64,000 bases of DNA from an uncultured bacterium (lineage in GTDB: Bacteria > Bacillota > Clostridia > Lachnospirales > Lachnospiraceae). The stretch is taken from positions 1 through 64,000 of the forward strand of contig CAJMON010000001.1 in the NCBI GenBank assembly GCA_905214955.1, written 5' to 3'. The position numbers and the translations under genes are program-made. Below are positions 26,300 through 35,403 of this stretch, piece by piece. Within the stretch, counting starts at the first letter, position 1; each line of letters opens with the position of its first letter. Under the pieces are notes generated by a model. It was not told the origin of the DNA. It did not search any database and saw only the letters and a program-made list of their open reading frames with translations.

Positions 26300-27265
26300 A
26301 TGATTTTAGGTACAGAAGTAATTATCCCATTGCTGCTGGCATTTGCCATCAGTGTTATTTTAAGTCCCATCATCATTCCGTTTCTGAGAAAATTGAAGAT
26401 TGGACAGACGGAAAGAACAGAGGGCGTTCAGTCACATCTGAAAAAAGCGGGGACACCGACCATGGGAGGCCTGATCATACTGATCAGTATTCTGGTAACA
26501 TCCCTGTTTTTTGTGGGAAAATATCCGAATATCATTCCGGTATTGTTCCTGACTCTTGGATTTGGCATCATTGGATTTCTGGATGACTATTTAAAAGTGG
26601 TTCTGCGCCGCTCAGACGGTCTTCTTCCTAAACAGAAAATGCTGGGACAGATCATTGTCACCACCATCTTTCTGGTGTATATTCTGGTAAAAGATGACAG
26701 CCTTCTTGGAATGCTGATCCCGTTTTCCGGCGGAAAATACTGGGAGTGCAAATTTATTACCATTCCCCTGGTTTATTTCGTGGTGATCGGTACGGTCAAT
26801 GGCGTGAATTTTACTGACGGTCTGGATGGTCTGGCAACCGGTGTGACCACCATGGTGGCAGTGTTTTTTACAGTGGTTTCCATTGCATTCAAAGGCGGAA
26901 TCGAGCCGGTGACAGCCGCTGTGACAGGAGCCCTGCTGGGATTTCTGCTGTTTAACGTCCATCCGGCACAGGTGTTTATGGGAGATACTGGTTCTCTGGC
27001 ACTTGGAGGATTTGTGGCAGGCTGTGCCTATATGCTGAAAATGCCCTGGATCATCGTGATCGTCGGCATGATTTATCTGATAGAGGTTCTTTCCGTTATG
27101 ATTCAGGTTACCTACTTTAAAAAGACCGGCGGAAAGCGTTTCTTTAAAATGGCTCCCATTCATCATCATTTTGAACTGTGCGGCTGGTCAGAGACCAGAG
27201 TCGTGGCAGTCTTTACCGTCGTGACCGCACTGCTGTGCGTGGCAGGGCTGATGATTCTTTCCTAA
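26300..27265 (+). CDS. mraY: Phospho-N-acetylmuramoyl-pentapeptide transferase MraY
   Basis: An integral membrane enzyme that joins UDP-MurNAc-pentapeptide to undecaprenyl phosphate, making lipid I. The 321-aa product has about ten membrane helices. Catalytic and Mg-binding motifs are intact: FLDDYLK, NFTDGLDGLA, and PIHHHFELCGW near the C terminus. GAGG lies about 9 nt upstream of the ATG. Confidence 0.97.
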   Translation: MILGTEVIIPLLLAFAISVILSPIIIPFLRKLKIGQTERTEGVQSHLKKAGTPTMGGLIILISILVTSLFFVGKYPNIIPVLFLTLGFGIIGFLDDYLKVVLRRSDGLLPKQKMLGQIIVTTIFLVYILVKDDSLLGMLIPFSGGKYWECKFITIPLVYFVVIGTVNGVNFTDGLDGLATGVTTMVAVFFTVVSIAFKGGIEPVTAAVTGALLGFLLFNVHPAQVFMGDTGSLALGGFVAGCAYMLKMPWIIVIVGMIYLIEVLSVMIQVTYFKKTGGKRFFKMAPIHHHFELCGWSETRVVAVFTVVTALLCVAGLMILS

Positions 27266-27361
27266 GATCTTTTAAGTTCTATTTGTCAGGCTGTAACATA
27301 CACTATAAAGGAACAGCCTGAGGCCAGATGCGGTCCTGGGTAAAAATCAGGAGGACCGGCA

Positions 27362-28465
27362 ATGAAAGAAAAGGGCAGAAAACAGGATTGGATGCTTGTG
27401 GCACTGGTGCTCATACTTACAGTTTTCGGACTGGTGGTTTTGTACAGCGCCAGTACCTGGAACGGACAGGTGAAATTCTCAGATTCTGCCTATTATCTGA
27501 AAAAACAGGCATTTGCTACTGCACTTGGGCTTGGAGCCATGGTGTTTTTTTCAAGGATGGACTACGAACTCTTTGAGCGGTATGCCGTTCATGCTTATCT
27601 GTTGTCCCTGGTGCTGTCGGGGCTTGTTCTTGTGGCGGGGAGTGCTTATAATGGTTCCAGAAGATGGCTGTCTTTTGGACCGCTGTCTTTTCAGCCGGCA
27701 GAATTTGCAAAGGCTGCTGTGATTGTTTCCGCTTCCAGAACCATCAGCCGGCAGAAAAGCAGGCACCACCCTGGCGGAATGGGGATGATTCTTAAGGTGA
27801 TGGGACAGATCCTGCCGGTAGCAGCCCTGGTTGGTACCAACAACTTAAGCACGGCAGTGATCATTCTTGGAATCGGGGCAGTGCTGGTATTTGTCTCCGA
27901 TCCCCGTTACCTGCCTTTTGCAGGACTTGGAATTGCTGGTGCAGGCTTTATTGCCGTATTCCTTGGCATGGAGACATACCGGCTGGAACGGCTGGCCGTG
28001 TGGAGAGATCCGGAACAGTATGAAAAAGGTTTTCAGACCATTCAGGGGCTTTACGCCATTGGTTCCGGCGGTCTGTTTGGAACAGGGCTTGGCAGCAGTA
28101 TGCAGAAGCTGGGGTTTGTGCCGGAAGCGCAGAATGATATGATTTTTTCCATCATCTGTGAGGAGCTGGGATTGGCAGGTGCTGTGATTCTTCTGCTTCT
28201 GTTTTTTCTTCTGATCTGGAGATTTATGGTCATTGCAGTTCATGGAGAAGACCTTTTTGGAACACTGGCAGCTGCAGGGATCATGACCCATATTGCACTG
28301 CAGGTCATTTTGAATGTGGCGGTGGTAACCAATACCATTCCCAACACCGGAATCACTCTGCCGTTTGTCAGTTACGGCGGGACCTCAGTGCTGTTTCTGC
28401 TTTCCGAGATGGGGATGGCAGTGAGCATTTCCACAGGGCACCGATTGGAGCACAGGCGCATATGA
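27362..28465 (+). CDS. ftsW: SEDS peptidoglycan polymerase FtsW/SpoVE
   Basis: A ten-helix SEDS glycosyltransferase that polymerises lipid II together with a class B PBP. The 367-aa product shows the family segments GSRRWLSFGPLSFQPAEFAK, GLGSSMQKLGFVPEAQNDMIFS and the C-terminal TGITLPFVSYGGTS. GGAGG lies about 7 nt upstream of the ATG. With two class B PBPs adjacent, which one it works with is not evident. Confidence 0.95.
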   Translation: MKEKGRKQDWMLVALVLILTVFGLVVLYSASTWNGQVKFSDSAYYLKKQAFATALGLGAMVFFSRMDYELFERYAVHAYLLSLVLSGLVLVAGSAYNGSRRWLSFGPLSFQPAEFAKAAVIVSASRTISRQKSRHHPGGMGMILKVMGQILPVAALVGTNNLSTAVIILGIGAVLVFVSDPRYLPFAGLGIAGAGFIAVFLGMETYRLERLAVWRDPEQYEKGFQTIQGLYAIGSGGLFGTGLGSSMQKLGFVPEAQNDMIFSIICEELGLAGAVILLLLFFLLIWRFMVIAVHGEDLFGTLAAAGIMTHIALQVILNVAVVTNTIPNTGITLPFVSYGGTSVLFLLSEMGMAVSISTGHRLEHRRI

Positions 28466-28498
28466 TAAATCAGAGCCTATTGTGCGGGGGAATTTTTT

Positions 28499-29767
28499 TT
28501 GGATGGTATCATGATCACAGGGGGCAGGCCTCTTTCTGGCAGCATCCGTGTGCAGGGATCCAAAAATGCGGCTCTGCCGGTTTTGGCAGGGACCATTTTG
28601 CACAGGGGGAGAACAGTGATTTGGAACTGTCCGAGGATCACGGATGTTTTCTGGACTGTGAGGATTTTAGAAGAGCTTGGGTGCAGCGTAGATTTTACTG
28701 GAAACCGTCTGGAGGTGGACAGCACAAAAGCAGAGGGTATTCAGATCACAGAAAATCTGGGAGGCCGTCTGCGCTCGTCCATTCTGTTTTTAGGAGCACT
28801 TCTTGGAAGAAATAAAAAGGCGGTTCTGCCTTATCCTGGGGGATGTACCATTGGAAAACGACCCATTGACCTTCACTGCCAGGCTATGAAACAGTTAGGA
28901 GCTAGGATCGAAGAAAGGGATGGACTGCTGACGGCCGAAACAAAAAGCCTGAAAGGAAACAAAATAAAGTTTCCATTTCCCAGTGTGGGGGCTGCAGAAA
29001 ACGCCATTCTGGCCGGAGTGCTGACAGAGGGCATCACGGAGATTACAGGAGGAGCCAAAGAGCCGGAGGTTTTGGAACTATGCCGGTTTCTCAATGAAAA
29101 AGGAGCAAAAATCCTGAAAAACGCAGATGGAACGCTGAAGATCTACGGTGTTTCCAAGTTAAAAGACAGCAGCTTTACCCTGATGCCGGACAGAATTGTT
29201 GCAGGCACCTATGTGTTTGCTGCGGCAGCTGCAGGGGGGGAAGTGCTTCTGGAAAATGCACCTGCAGAGCAGATGAAAGCAGTTGTGGAGACAGTCAGTA
29301 ATATGGGCATGAAGGTAAAAGCTAGCGGATCTGGAATGCTGGTGGAGGCACCGGAAGTTTTAAAACCGGCAGGAATGGTGCGTACAGCACCTTATCCGGG
29401 ATTTCCAACAGACCTGCAGTCCCCTCTTATGGCGGCATCCGTGTTTGCCAAAGGAGAGACCACAGTGGAAGAGACGATTTTTGAATCCCGGTTTCAGACA
29501 GCAGGGCAGCTTCGAAAAATGGGAGCCGAGATTTTGGAAGAGGGAAAACGGGCTGTCATTTCAGGAAAGGGATACCTGCAGGGAGCGCAGGTGGAGGCAG
29601 CAGAGCTCCGGGGAGGAGCCGCGCTGGTACTTGCAGGCCTTGGAGCTAAAGGCGTGACAAACGTGTGGAATACAGAGTATATTTCCAGGGGATATGAAGA
29701 TATCTGCCGGGATTTCAGACAACTGGGAGCGGCCGCATCGAAGGCCAGAAAGCCCGAAATAGGATAA
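28499..29767 (+). CDS. murA: UDP-N-acetylglucosamine 1-carboxyvinyltransferase MurA
   Basis: The first committed peptidoglycan enzyme, adding enolpyruvate from PEP to UDP-GlcNAc. The 422-aa two-lobe protein has the fosfomycin-target cysteine C116 in GGCTIGKRPIDLH, and the N-terminal GSKNAALP substrate loop. The TTG start has GGGGGA about 7 nt upstream; ATG at 28511 is a possible alternative. Placing murA between ftsW and divIB follows the clostridial dcw pattern. The cysteine predicts a fosfomycin-sensitive enzyme. Confidence 0.94.
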   Translation: MDGIMITGGRPLSGSIRVQGSKNAALPVLAGTILHRGRTVIWNCPRITDVFWTVRILEELGCSVDFTGNRLEVDSTKAEGIQITENLGGRLRSSILFLGALLGRNKKAVLPYPGGCTIGKRPIDLHCQAMKQLGARIEERDGLLTAETKSLKGNKIKFPFPSVGAAENAILAGVLTEGITEITGGAKEPEVLELCRFLNEKGAKILKNADGTLKIYGVSKLKDSSFTLMPDRIVAGTYVFAAAAAGGEVLLENAPAEQMKAVVETVSNMGMKVKASGSGMLVEAPEVLKPAGMVRTAPYPGFPTDLQSPLMAASVFAKGETTVEETIFESRFQTAGQLRKMGAEILEEGKRAVISGKGYLQGAQVEAAELRGGAALVLAGLGAKGVTNVWNTEYISRGYEDICRDFRQLGAAASKARKPEIG

Positions 29768-29783
29768 AAACACAGGTGATAAG

Positions 29784-30845
29784 ATGAAAGAAATAAGATA
29801 CGGCCGGAGAAAAAGGGGAAAACGGCTTTTGCTTGGGTCCCTGGCAGGAATTCTGATTTTGGCAGCGCTGATTGTATTTGGGCTGTTCCGGGTGCAGGAA
29901 GTAGTTGTCACCGGAAACCAAAGCTTCAGTGCAAAGCAGATCAAAGATGCGGTGATGAAAGATGGAATGTGCAGGAACACCCTGTACCTGGTCTGGAAGT
30001 TTCAGGACAAAGACCGGGCAGCGGGTGCCCTTCCATTTCTAAATGACATTGAAGTTCAGATGGAAAGCCCGTTTAAGGTTCAGATCAAGGTTTATGAAAA
30101 GCCGGAGATCGGCTACCTACAGACCGGTGGAAAATACGTGTATTTTGACAGGGAAGGTATGGTGGTGGAGACTTCGGACAGCATTCATGAAGGGGTTCCG
30201 CTTCTGACAGGCCTGTCTGTGGCGGATGCCACCCTGTATGAGACGCTGAAGTTGACACAGGACGGACTGCTGGATACGGTGCTGACGCTGACCAGGGGCT
30301 TGAACCAGGAGCAGCTGGTGCCGGATGAAATCCGCTTTTCCACTTCTGATGAAATCATTCTGATTTTTGGAAAGACCAAAGCACTTCTTGGAAAAAGTGA
30401 CAACCTGGAAGATAAAGTGGCGGCTCTTGCCTCCATCTATCCGAAGATTGCAGGACAGGAAGGAAACCTCCATATGCAGAATTATTCTCTGGCAGCTCAG
30501 ACGGTGACTTTCCGCCAGGGTGAGGATGAGGAAACCCTTGGAGTGGAAGGCCAAACAGGAGACACTTCTGCACAGAATGGAGACAGCCAGAATCCGGACG
30601 GCACAGGAGAAAGTGAGACCGAGACAGAAACCGAAACTGAGACCCAGGAAGAAAACGTATCAACATACCAGGAAGGGGACGGCACCTTCGCAACAGATGC
30701 AGATGGAAATCAGTATTATACCGATGCAGCCGGAAATGTGACCTATGACTGCGGGCAGTACAATTACACAGATGACAACGGAGAAATTATCACAGATGGG
30801 TACGGATACATTGATCCGTACACCGGTGCCTATATCATCGGTTAA
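29784..30845 (+). CDS. divIB: Cell division protein FtsQ/DivIB with Y/D/G-rich C-terminal extension
   Basis: A bitopic divisome protein with a basic cytoplasmic N-terminus, one membrane helix near 15-35, a POTRA domain from about 38 to 105 and a beta domain to about 235. Residues from about 250 onward form a low-complexity tail: an E/T repeat around 275-290, then a region rich in Tyr, Asp, Gly and Thr (for example YTDAAGNVTYD) to the end. That tail is extracellular by topology. Identity rests on position and the POTRA-like segment. It overlaps no neighbour and precedes ftsZ by 135 nt. Confidence 0.88.
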   Translation: MKEIRYGRRKRGKRLLLGSLAGILILAALIVFGLFRVQEVVVTGNQSFSAKQIKDAVMKDGMCRNTLYLVWKFQDKDRAAGALPFLNDIEVQMESPFKVQIKVYEKPEIGYLQTGGKYVYFDREGMVVETSDSIHEGVPLLTGLSVADATLYETLKLTQDGLLDTVLTLTRGLNQEQLVPDEIRFSTSDEIILIFGKTKALLGKSDNLEDKVAALASIYPKIAGQEGNLHMQNYSLAAQTVTFRQGEDEETLGVEGQTGDTSAQNGDSQNPDGTGESETETETETETQEENVSTYQEGDGTFATDADGNQYYTDAAGNVTYDCGQYNYTDDNGEIITDGYGYIDPYTGAYIIG

Positions 30846-30864
30846 AACATTTTTGAAAAACATC

Positions 30865-30893
30865 TTGATAATTTGCTGAAAAACCTATATTAT
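30865..30893 (+). promoter_or_regulatory. Predicted ftsZ promoter
   Basis: TTGATA at 30865-30870 and TATTAT at 30888-30893 with a 17-bp spacer, about 88 nt before the ftsZ start. ftsZ can therefore be expressed separately from the upstream dcw genes. Confidence 0.7.
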
Positions 30894-30980
30894 ATAAGAA
30901 GTACGGTTAGAATAGTGGGTGTACTGTGCCCGTGACTGTAAATTTGAGATTGGTATACAGAGGCGAAGGAGGAAATACCC

Positions 30981-32162
30981 TTGTTAGAAATTATGACAAA
31001 CGAGACCGAGTCTGCTGCGAAGATCATCGTGATCGGTGTTGGCGGAGCTGGTAATAATGCTGTAAATAGAATGGTAGATGAAACAATTGGCGGTGTAGAA
31101 TTTATTGGTGTAAACACAGATAAACAGGCACTGTCTCTTTGCAAAGCTCCGACAACGATTCAGATCGGTGAAAAACTGACCAAGGGACTGGGTGCAGGAG
31201 CAAAGCCGCAGATCGGTGAGCAGGCGGCCCAGGAAAATGCAGAAGACTTAAAGCAGGTGATGCAGGGTGCAGATATGGTATTTGTCACATGCGGCATGGG
31301 CGGCGGAACCGGAACTGGTGCGGCTCCTGTTGTTGCAGGACTTGCAAAAGATATGGGTATTCTGACAGTCGGCGTGGTAACAAAACCGTTCCGTTTTGAA
31401 GCCAAGACTCGAATGAACAATGCACTGGCAGGTATCGAAAAACTGAAAGAGAACGTAGATACTCTGATCGTGATCCCCAATGACAAACTTCTGGAGATCG
31501 TTGACAGACGTACCACCATGCCGGAAGCACTGAAGAAGGCAGATGAAGTGCTGCAGCAGGCAGTTCAGGGTATCACAGACCTGATCAACATGCCGGCACT
31601 GATCAATCTGGACTTCGCGGATGTACAGACCGTTATGACAGATAAGGGTATTGCACACATCGGTATTGGACAGGCAAAGGGTGATGACAAGGCCATGGAA
31701 GCAGTAAAACAGGCCGTATCCAGCCCGCTGCTTGAGACTACCATCCAGGGTGCTTCCCACGTAATCATCAACATTTCAGGAGATATCTCCCTGATGGATG
31801 CAAACGATGCTGCCAGTTATGTACAGGAGCTGGCTGGTGATGATGCAAATATCATCTTTGGTGCGATGTATGATGATACATACGCAGATGAAGCAAAGAT
31901 CACCGTTATTGCAACCGGACTGGACAGCGCGACTGCGACCCAGCCTTCCGTTGGCAAGAAGATTGTTCCGGAGTTTGGAAGCTATGCAGAGTCGGAGAAG
32001 AGCGCTCCGTCTAATGTAAGCCCCTTCCAGAAACGGACAGCACCCCAGCTGCGCACCACACCGGCAGAGAGTTCTGCATCCGGTTTTGGAAAACTGCGCA
32101 CCCCGGAGAGCAAAGTAAAAGAACAGGATATCCAGATTCCGGATTTCCTGAGAAGAAGATAA
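30981..32162 (+). CDS. ftsZ: Cell division protein FtsZ
   Basis: The tubulin-like GTPase that forms the Z ring. The 393-aa product has [11 protein letters not shown] at the N terminus, the GTP-binding [12 protein letters not shown] signature at about 100-111 and the T7 synergy loop with NLDFADV. A variable linker of about 50 residues leads to the conserved C-terminal peptide [10 protein letters not shown], which binds partner proteins. The start is TTG at 30981, chosen because AAGGAGG lies 7 nt upstream, whereas ATG at 30993 is too far. No ftsA precedes it. Confidence 0.97.
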   Translation: MLEIMTNETESAAKIIVIGVGGAGNNAVNRMVDETIGGVEFIGVNTDKQALSLCKAPTTIQIGEKLTKGLGAGAKPQIGEQAAQENAEDLKQVMQGADMVFVTCGMGGGTGTGAAPVVAGLAKDMGILTVGVVTKPFRFEAKTRMNNALAGIEKLKENVDTLIVIPNDKLLEIVDRRTTMPEALKKADEVLQQAVQGITDLINMPALINLDFADVQTVMTDKGIAHIGIGQAKGDDKAMEAVKQAVSSPLLETTIQGASHVIINISGDISLMDANDAASYVQELAGDDANIIFGAMYDDTYADEAKITVIATGLDSATATQPSVGKKIVPEFGSYAESEKSAPSNVSPFQKRTAPQLRTTPAESSASGFGKLRTPESKVKEQDIQIPDFLRRR

Positions 32163-32173
32163 AAATAAGTAAG

Positions 32174-32199
32174 AAAGGCCGTTTTTATGCGGCCTTTTT
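32174..32199 (+). terminator. Intrinsic terminator after ftsZ
   Basis: AAAGGCCG at 32174-32181 pairs with CGGCCTTT at 32190-32197, followed by further T residues. It marks the end of the dcw cluster. Confidence 0.85.
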
Positions 32200-32241
32200 A
32201 CGATAAAAGAAAAACAGACAACAGACAGGAGGAACCGGATT

Positions 32242-33258
32242 ATGAGAATTTTAGTGACTGGCGGAGCAGGATATATTGGAAGCCATACCTGTATAGAACT
32301 GCTGAATGCAGGATATGAAGTGGTGGTTCTGGATAATCTTTACAATTCCAGTGAAAAAGCTCTGGAGCGCGTAAAGCAGATCACCGGAAAAGACCTGACT
32401 TTTTATGAGGCAGATATTCTGGATAAAGAAGCGCTGGAGAAGATTTTTGACAAAGAACAGATTGACGGCGTGATTCATTTTGCAGGGTTAAAGGCGGTAG
32501 GCGAGTCCGTTGCCAAGCCCCTGGAATATTATCACAACAACATGACAGGCACCTTCAATCTCTGCGATGTGATGCGCAAACATGGCTGCAAGAACATCAT
32601 TTTCAGTTCTTCTGCCACTGTTTACGGAGATCCGGCATTTATCCCCATCACAGAGGAATGCCCCAAAGGAAAGATTACCAATCCTTATGGCCAGACCAAA
32701 GGAATGCTGGAACAGGTTCTGACGGATCTGTGGGTGGCTGATCATGAGTGGAACGTAGTGCTGTTAAGATACTTCAACCCCATCGGTGCCCATGAAAGCG
32801 GGCTGATCGGAGAAGATCCCAAAGGCATCCCAAACAACCTGGTTCCCTATATTGCACAGGTGGCTGTTGGCAAGCTGGAGTGCCTGGGCGTTTTCGGAAA
32901 CGATTATGATACACCGGATGGAACCGGCGTGCGGGATTATATCCATGTGGTAGACCTGGCAAAGGGACACGTAAAGGCAATGAAAAAACTGGAGCCGGGC
33001 AGCGGAGTCAGTATTTATAACCTGGGTACCGGCAATGGCTACAGCGTGCTTCAGGTAGTAAAAGCATTTGAAAAGGCCTGCGGAAAAGAAATTAAATATG
33101 CCATCAAGCCCCGCCGTGCAGGAGATATTGCCACCTGCTACTGCGATGCATCCAAAGCAAAACGGGAGCTTGGCTGGGAAGCAGAAAAAGGAATCGAAGA
33201 AATGTGCGCAGATTCCTGGAGATGGCAGAGCATGAACCCCAACGGCTACAACGACTGA
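32242..33258 (+). CDS. galE: UDP-glucose 4-epimerase GalE
   Basis: An extended short-chain dehydrogenase/reductase that interconverts UDP-glucose and UDP-galactose with bound NAD. The 338-aa product begins with the NAD-binding GGAGYIGSH, has the catalytic serine in SSSATVYG and the YxxxK dyad in [14 protein letters not shown] lies about 9 nt upstream. It supplies UDP-galactose for glycan synthesis and sits between the dcw cluster and glmS. No promoter was recognised in the short gap after the ftsZ terminator. Confidence 0.95.
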   Translation: MRILVTGGAGYIGSHTCIELLNAGYEVVVLDNLYNSSEKALERVKQITGKDLTFYEADILDKEALEKIFDKEQIDGVIHFAGLKAVGESVAKPLEYYHNNMTGTFNLCDVMRKHGCKNIIFSSSATVYGDPAFIPITEECPKGKITNPYGQTKGMLEQVLTDLWVADHEWNVVLLRYFNPIGAHESGLIGEDPKGIPNNLVPYIAQVAVGKLECLGVFGNDYDTPDGTGVRDYIHVVDLAKGHVKAMKKLEPGSGVSIYNLGTGNGYSVLQVVKAFEKACGKEIKYAIKPRRAGDIATCYCDASKAKRELGWEAEKGIEEMCADSWRWQSMNPNGYND

Positions 33259-33274
33259 AAACGACAAAAAGTGC

Positions 33275-33303
33275 TTGACGCAGAACAAAAATTCTGTTAT
33301 AGT
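33275..33303 (+). promoter_or_regulatory. Predicted strong sigma-A promoter for glmS
   Basis: TTGACG at 33275-33280 and TATAGT at 33298-33303 with a 17-bp spacer. Transcription should begin near 33310, right at the first unit of the repeat array. Confidence 0.8.
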
Positions 33304-33310
33304 TAGCTTG

Positions 33311-33412
33311 TACAAAAGAGAACATTACAAAAGAAGAATCTTACAAAGGATAAATCTTACCAAAGATATCTTTACCAAAGATTTGTTGTACAAAGCAAAG
33401 ATTTACGAAAGA
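33311..33412 (+). repeat. Array of seven TACnAAAG units in the glmS leader
   Basis: Units begin at 33311, 33326, 33342, 33358, 33373, 33389 and 33404, with intervals of 15, 16, 16, 15, 16 and 15 bp. The shared core is TAC followed by (A/C/G)AAAG, often extended to AAAGAT. An eighth TACAAAAGA begins at 33435, 31 bp (two periods) after the last unit. The array occupies the start of the predicted 5' UTR. It is not a CRISPR (units far too short and close) and does not match the glmS ribozyme. Confidence 0.85.
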
Positions 33413-33433
33413 AAATACCGGTTGCCGGAAAGA

Positions 33434-33497
33434 ATACAAAAGAGAGCCGTAGAAATGAGAAATCAGATCTACGGCTTCATTTGTATCAGGCTTTTTT
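33434..33497 (+). terminator. Hairpin with offset T-tract in the glmS leader (possible attenuator)
   Basis: ATACAAA at 33434-33440 pairs with TTTGTAT at 33480-33486 and GCCGTAGA at 33446-33453 pairs with TCTACGGC at 33468-33475. Six T residues follow 5 nt later at 33492-33497. The 5' arm contains the eighth TACAAA unit, so upstream units could compete for the same TTTGTA. Confidence 0.55.
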
Positions 33498-33547
33498 CAG
33501 GACAGAAGCGGTCCTTCGACATCGGTAAAAAAGAGGAGTGAAAGACG

Positions 33548-35386
33548 ATGTGCGGTATTGTAGGATATGTAGGCAGTGAACAGGCAGCACCGATCCTTCT
33601 GGGGGGTCTTGCGAAGCTGGAGTACCGGGGATATGATTCCGCCGGAATTGCGGTACGGGATGAGAGCACTGGAAAGATCGAGATCGTAAAAGCCAAAGGA
33701 CGTCTGAAGATTTTGGTGGAAAAGACGGATGCAGGAACCGCAGTTCCTGGCACCTGCGGTATTGGTCATACTCGCTGGGCAACGCACGGAGAGCCATCGG
33801 TCAGTAATGCACACCCACATTGTACAGAGGACCGTTCTGTAGTCCTAGTACACAACGGCATTATTGAAAATTATCAGGAGATCAAGGAAAAGCTGGTAAA
33901 GGCAGGCTATACATTTTATTCTCAGACCGATACCGAGGCAGCAGTCAAGCTGATTGACTATTACTATAAAAAGACCGGAAATCCGCTGGAAGCCATTTCT
34001 AGCACGATGCTGCGTATCCGGGGCTCCTATGCATTCGGCATTATGTTTCACGATCACCCGGGAAAGATTTTTGCGGCCAGAAAAGACAGCCCGCTGATCA
34101 TTGGAAAAAATGAAAGCGGAAGTCTGATTGCTTCTGACGTGCCGGCGATCTTAGAGCAGACCAGAAACATTTACTATATTGGAAATCTGGAGATTGCGGA
34201 GCTGACAGGGGAAGAGATTCATTTTTACAACATCGACCGGGAAGAGATTCAGAAAGACATGGTGGAGATCGGCTGGGATGCCAAGGCAGCAGAAAAAGGC
34301 GGCTATGAGCATTTCATGCTGAAAGAGATTCATGAACAGCCAAAGGCAGTTCAGGATACTTTGGGTGCCTACGTGGCAGATGGAAAGATTGATCTGTCAG
34401 AGACCGGCATTACCGATGAGATTCTGCAGAATCTGGAGCGGATTTACATTGTAGCCTGCGGCTCTGCATACCATGTGGGCGTAGCGGGAAAATATGTCCT
34501 GGAAGATCTGGCGGATATTCCAGTGGAAGTGGATCTTGCTTCGGAATTCCGATACCGGAATCCGAAACTGGTGAAAAACTCTATGGTGATTGTAGTGTCC
34601 CAGTCCGGAGAGACTGCAGACAGTCTGGCAGCCCTGCGTCTTGCAAAAGAAAAGGAAGTTCCGGTGCTGAGCGTGGTAAACGTGGTAGGTTCCAGCATTG
34701 CCAGAGAAAGTGATTATGTACTTTATACCTATGCTGGACCGGAAATTTCCGTGGCCACCACAAAGGCCTACAGCACCCAGCTGATTGCCATGTATCTTCT
34801 GGCAGTGCAGGGAGCAAAGGTGCGCGGCTGTATTGATGAGGCCCGCTATGAAACACTTCTGAAGGAAATGGGCACACTTCCTGGAAAGATCCAGAGAGTG
34901 CTGGAGGATAAAGAGCGGATTCAGTGGTTCGCAAGCAAATATGCCAATGCAAAAGACATTTTCTTTATCGGACGGGGACTGGATTATGCCATCAGCCTGG
35001 AAGGCAGCCTGAAAATGAAAGAGATCAGCTACATCCATTCCGAAGCATACGCAGCAGGAGAATTGAAACACGGTACCATCAGCCTTATTGAAAACGGCAC
35101 CCTGGTGGTAGGGGTGGTGACCCAGAGGTCCCTGTTTGAAAAGACCCTGAGTAACATGGTGGAAGTCAAGAGCCGCGGGGCATATCTGATGGGGCTGACC
35201 AGCTATGGAAATTACAGCATTGAAGATACCGCAGACTTTTCCGTATACGTTCCAAAGACGGAGAGCTGCTTTACAACCAGTCTGGCCATTGTGCCGCTGC
35301 AGCTGATGGGTTATTATGTCAGCGTAGCAAAGGGCTTAGATGTAGATAAACCAAGAAATCTTGCAAAATCTGTTACAGTAGAGTAA
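33548..35386 (+). CDS. glmS: Glutamine-fructose-6-phosphate aminotransferase GlmS
   Basis: It makes glucosamine 6-phosphate, the entry point for UDP-GlcNAc and all wall amino sugars. The 612-aa product has the N-terminal glutaminase domain with nucleophile C2 (MCGIVGYVG, exposed after Met removal), then two SIS isomerase domains and the C-terminal KSVTVE end typical of the enzyme. Many Firmicutes control this gene with the glmS ribozyme; none was recognised here, and the leader instead holds a repeat array and hairpin. Confidence 0.97.
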   Translation: MCGIVGYVGSEQAAPILLGGLAKLEYRGYDSAGIAVRDESTGKIEIVKAKGRLKILVEKTDAGTAVPGTCGIGHTRWATHGEPSVSNAHPHCTEDRSVVLVHNGIIENYQEIKEKLVKAGYTFYSQTDTEAAVKLIDYYYKKTGNPLEAISSTMLRIRGSYAFGIMFHDHPGKIFAARKDSPLIIGKNESGSLIASDVPAILEQTRNIYYIGNLEIAELTGEEIHFYNIDREEIQKDMVEIGWDAKAAEKGGYEHFMLKEIHEQPKAVQDTLGAYVADGKIDLSETGITDEILQNLERIYIVACGSAYHVGVAGKYVLEDLADIPVEVDLASEFRYRNPKLVKNSMVIVVSQSGETADSLAALRLAKEKEVPVLSVVNVVGSSIARESDYVLYTYAGPEISVATTKAYSTQLIAMYLLAVQGAKVRGCIDEARYETLLKEMGTLPGKIQRVLEDKERIQWFASKYANAKDIFFIGRGLDYAISLEGSLKMKEISYIHSEAYAAGELKHGTISLIENGTLVVGVVTQRSLFEKTLSNMVEVKSRGAYLMGLTSYGNYSIEDTADFSVYVPKTESCFTTSLAIVPLQLMGYYVSVAKGLDVDKPRNLAKSVTVE

Positions 35387-35403
35387 GACAGGCGGGAGAA
35401 AAC

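Noticed and set aside
27283..27304. Promoter before ftsW (TTGTCA/TATAAA)
   Set aside because: The spacer is only 15 bp and the region is better explained by a CAGGCTG/CAGCCTG hairpin; not strong enough to annotate.
33311..33412. CRISPR-like array
   Set aside because: Units share only about 8 bp and are spaced 15-16 bp apart, with no spacers of CRISPR length and no cas genes.
33259..33547. glmS ribozyme upstream of glmS
   Set aside because: No segment resembling the conserved ribozyme core was recognised; the space is filled by a TACnAAAG array, a hairpin and the ribosome binding site. A covariance search would be decisive.
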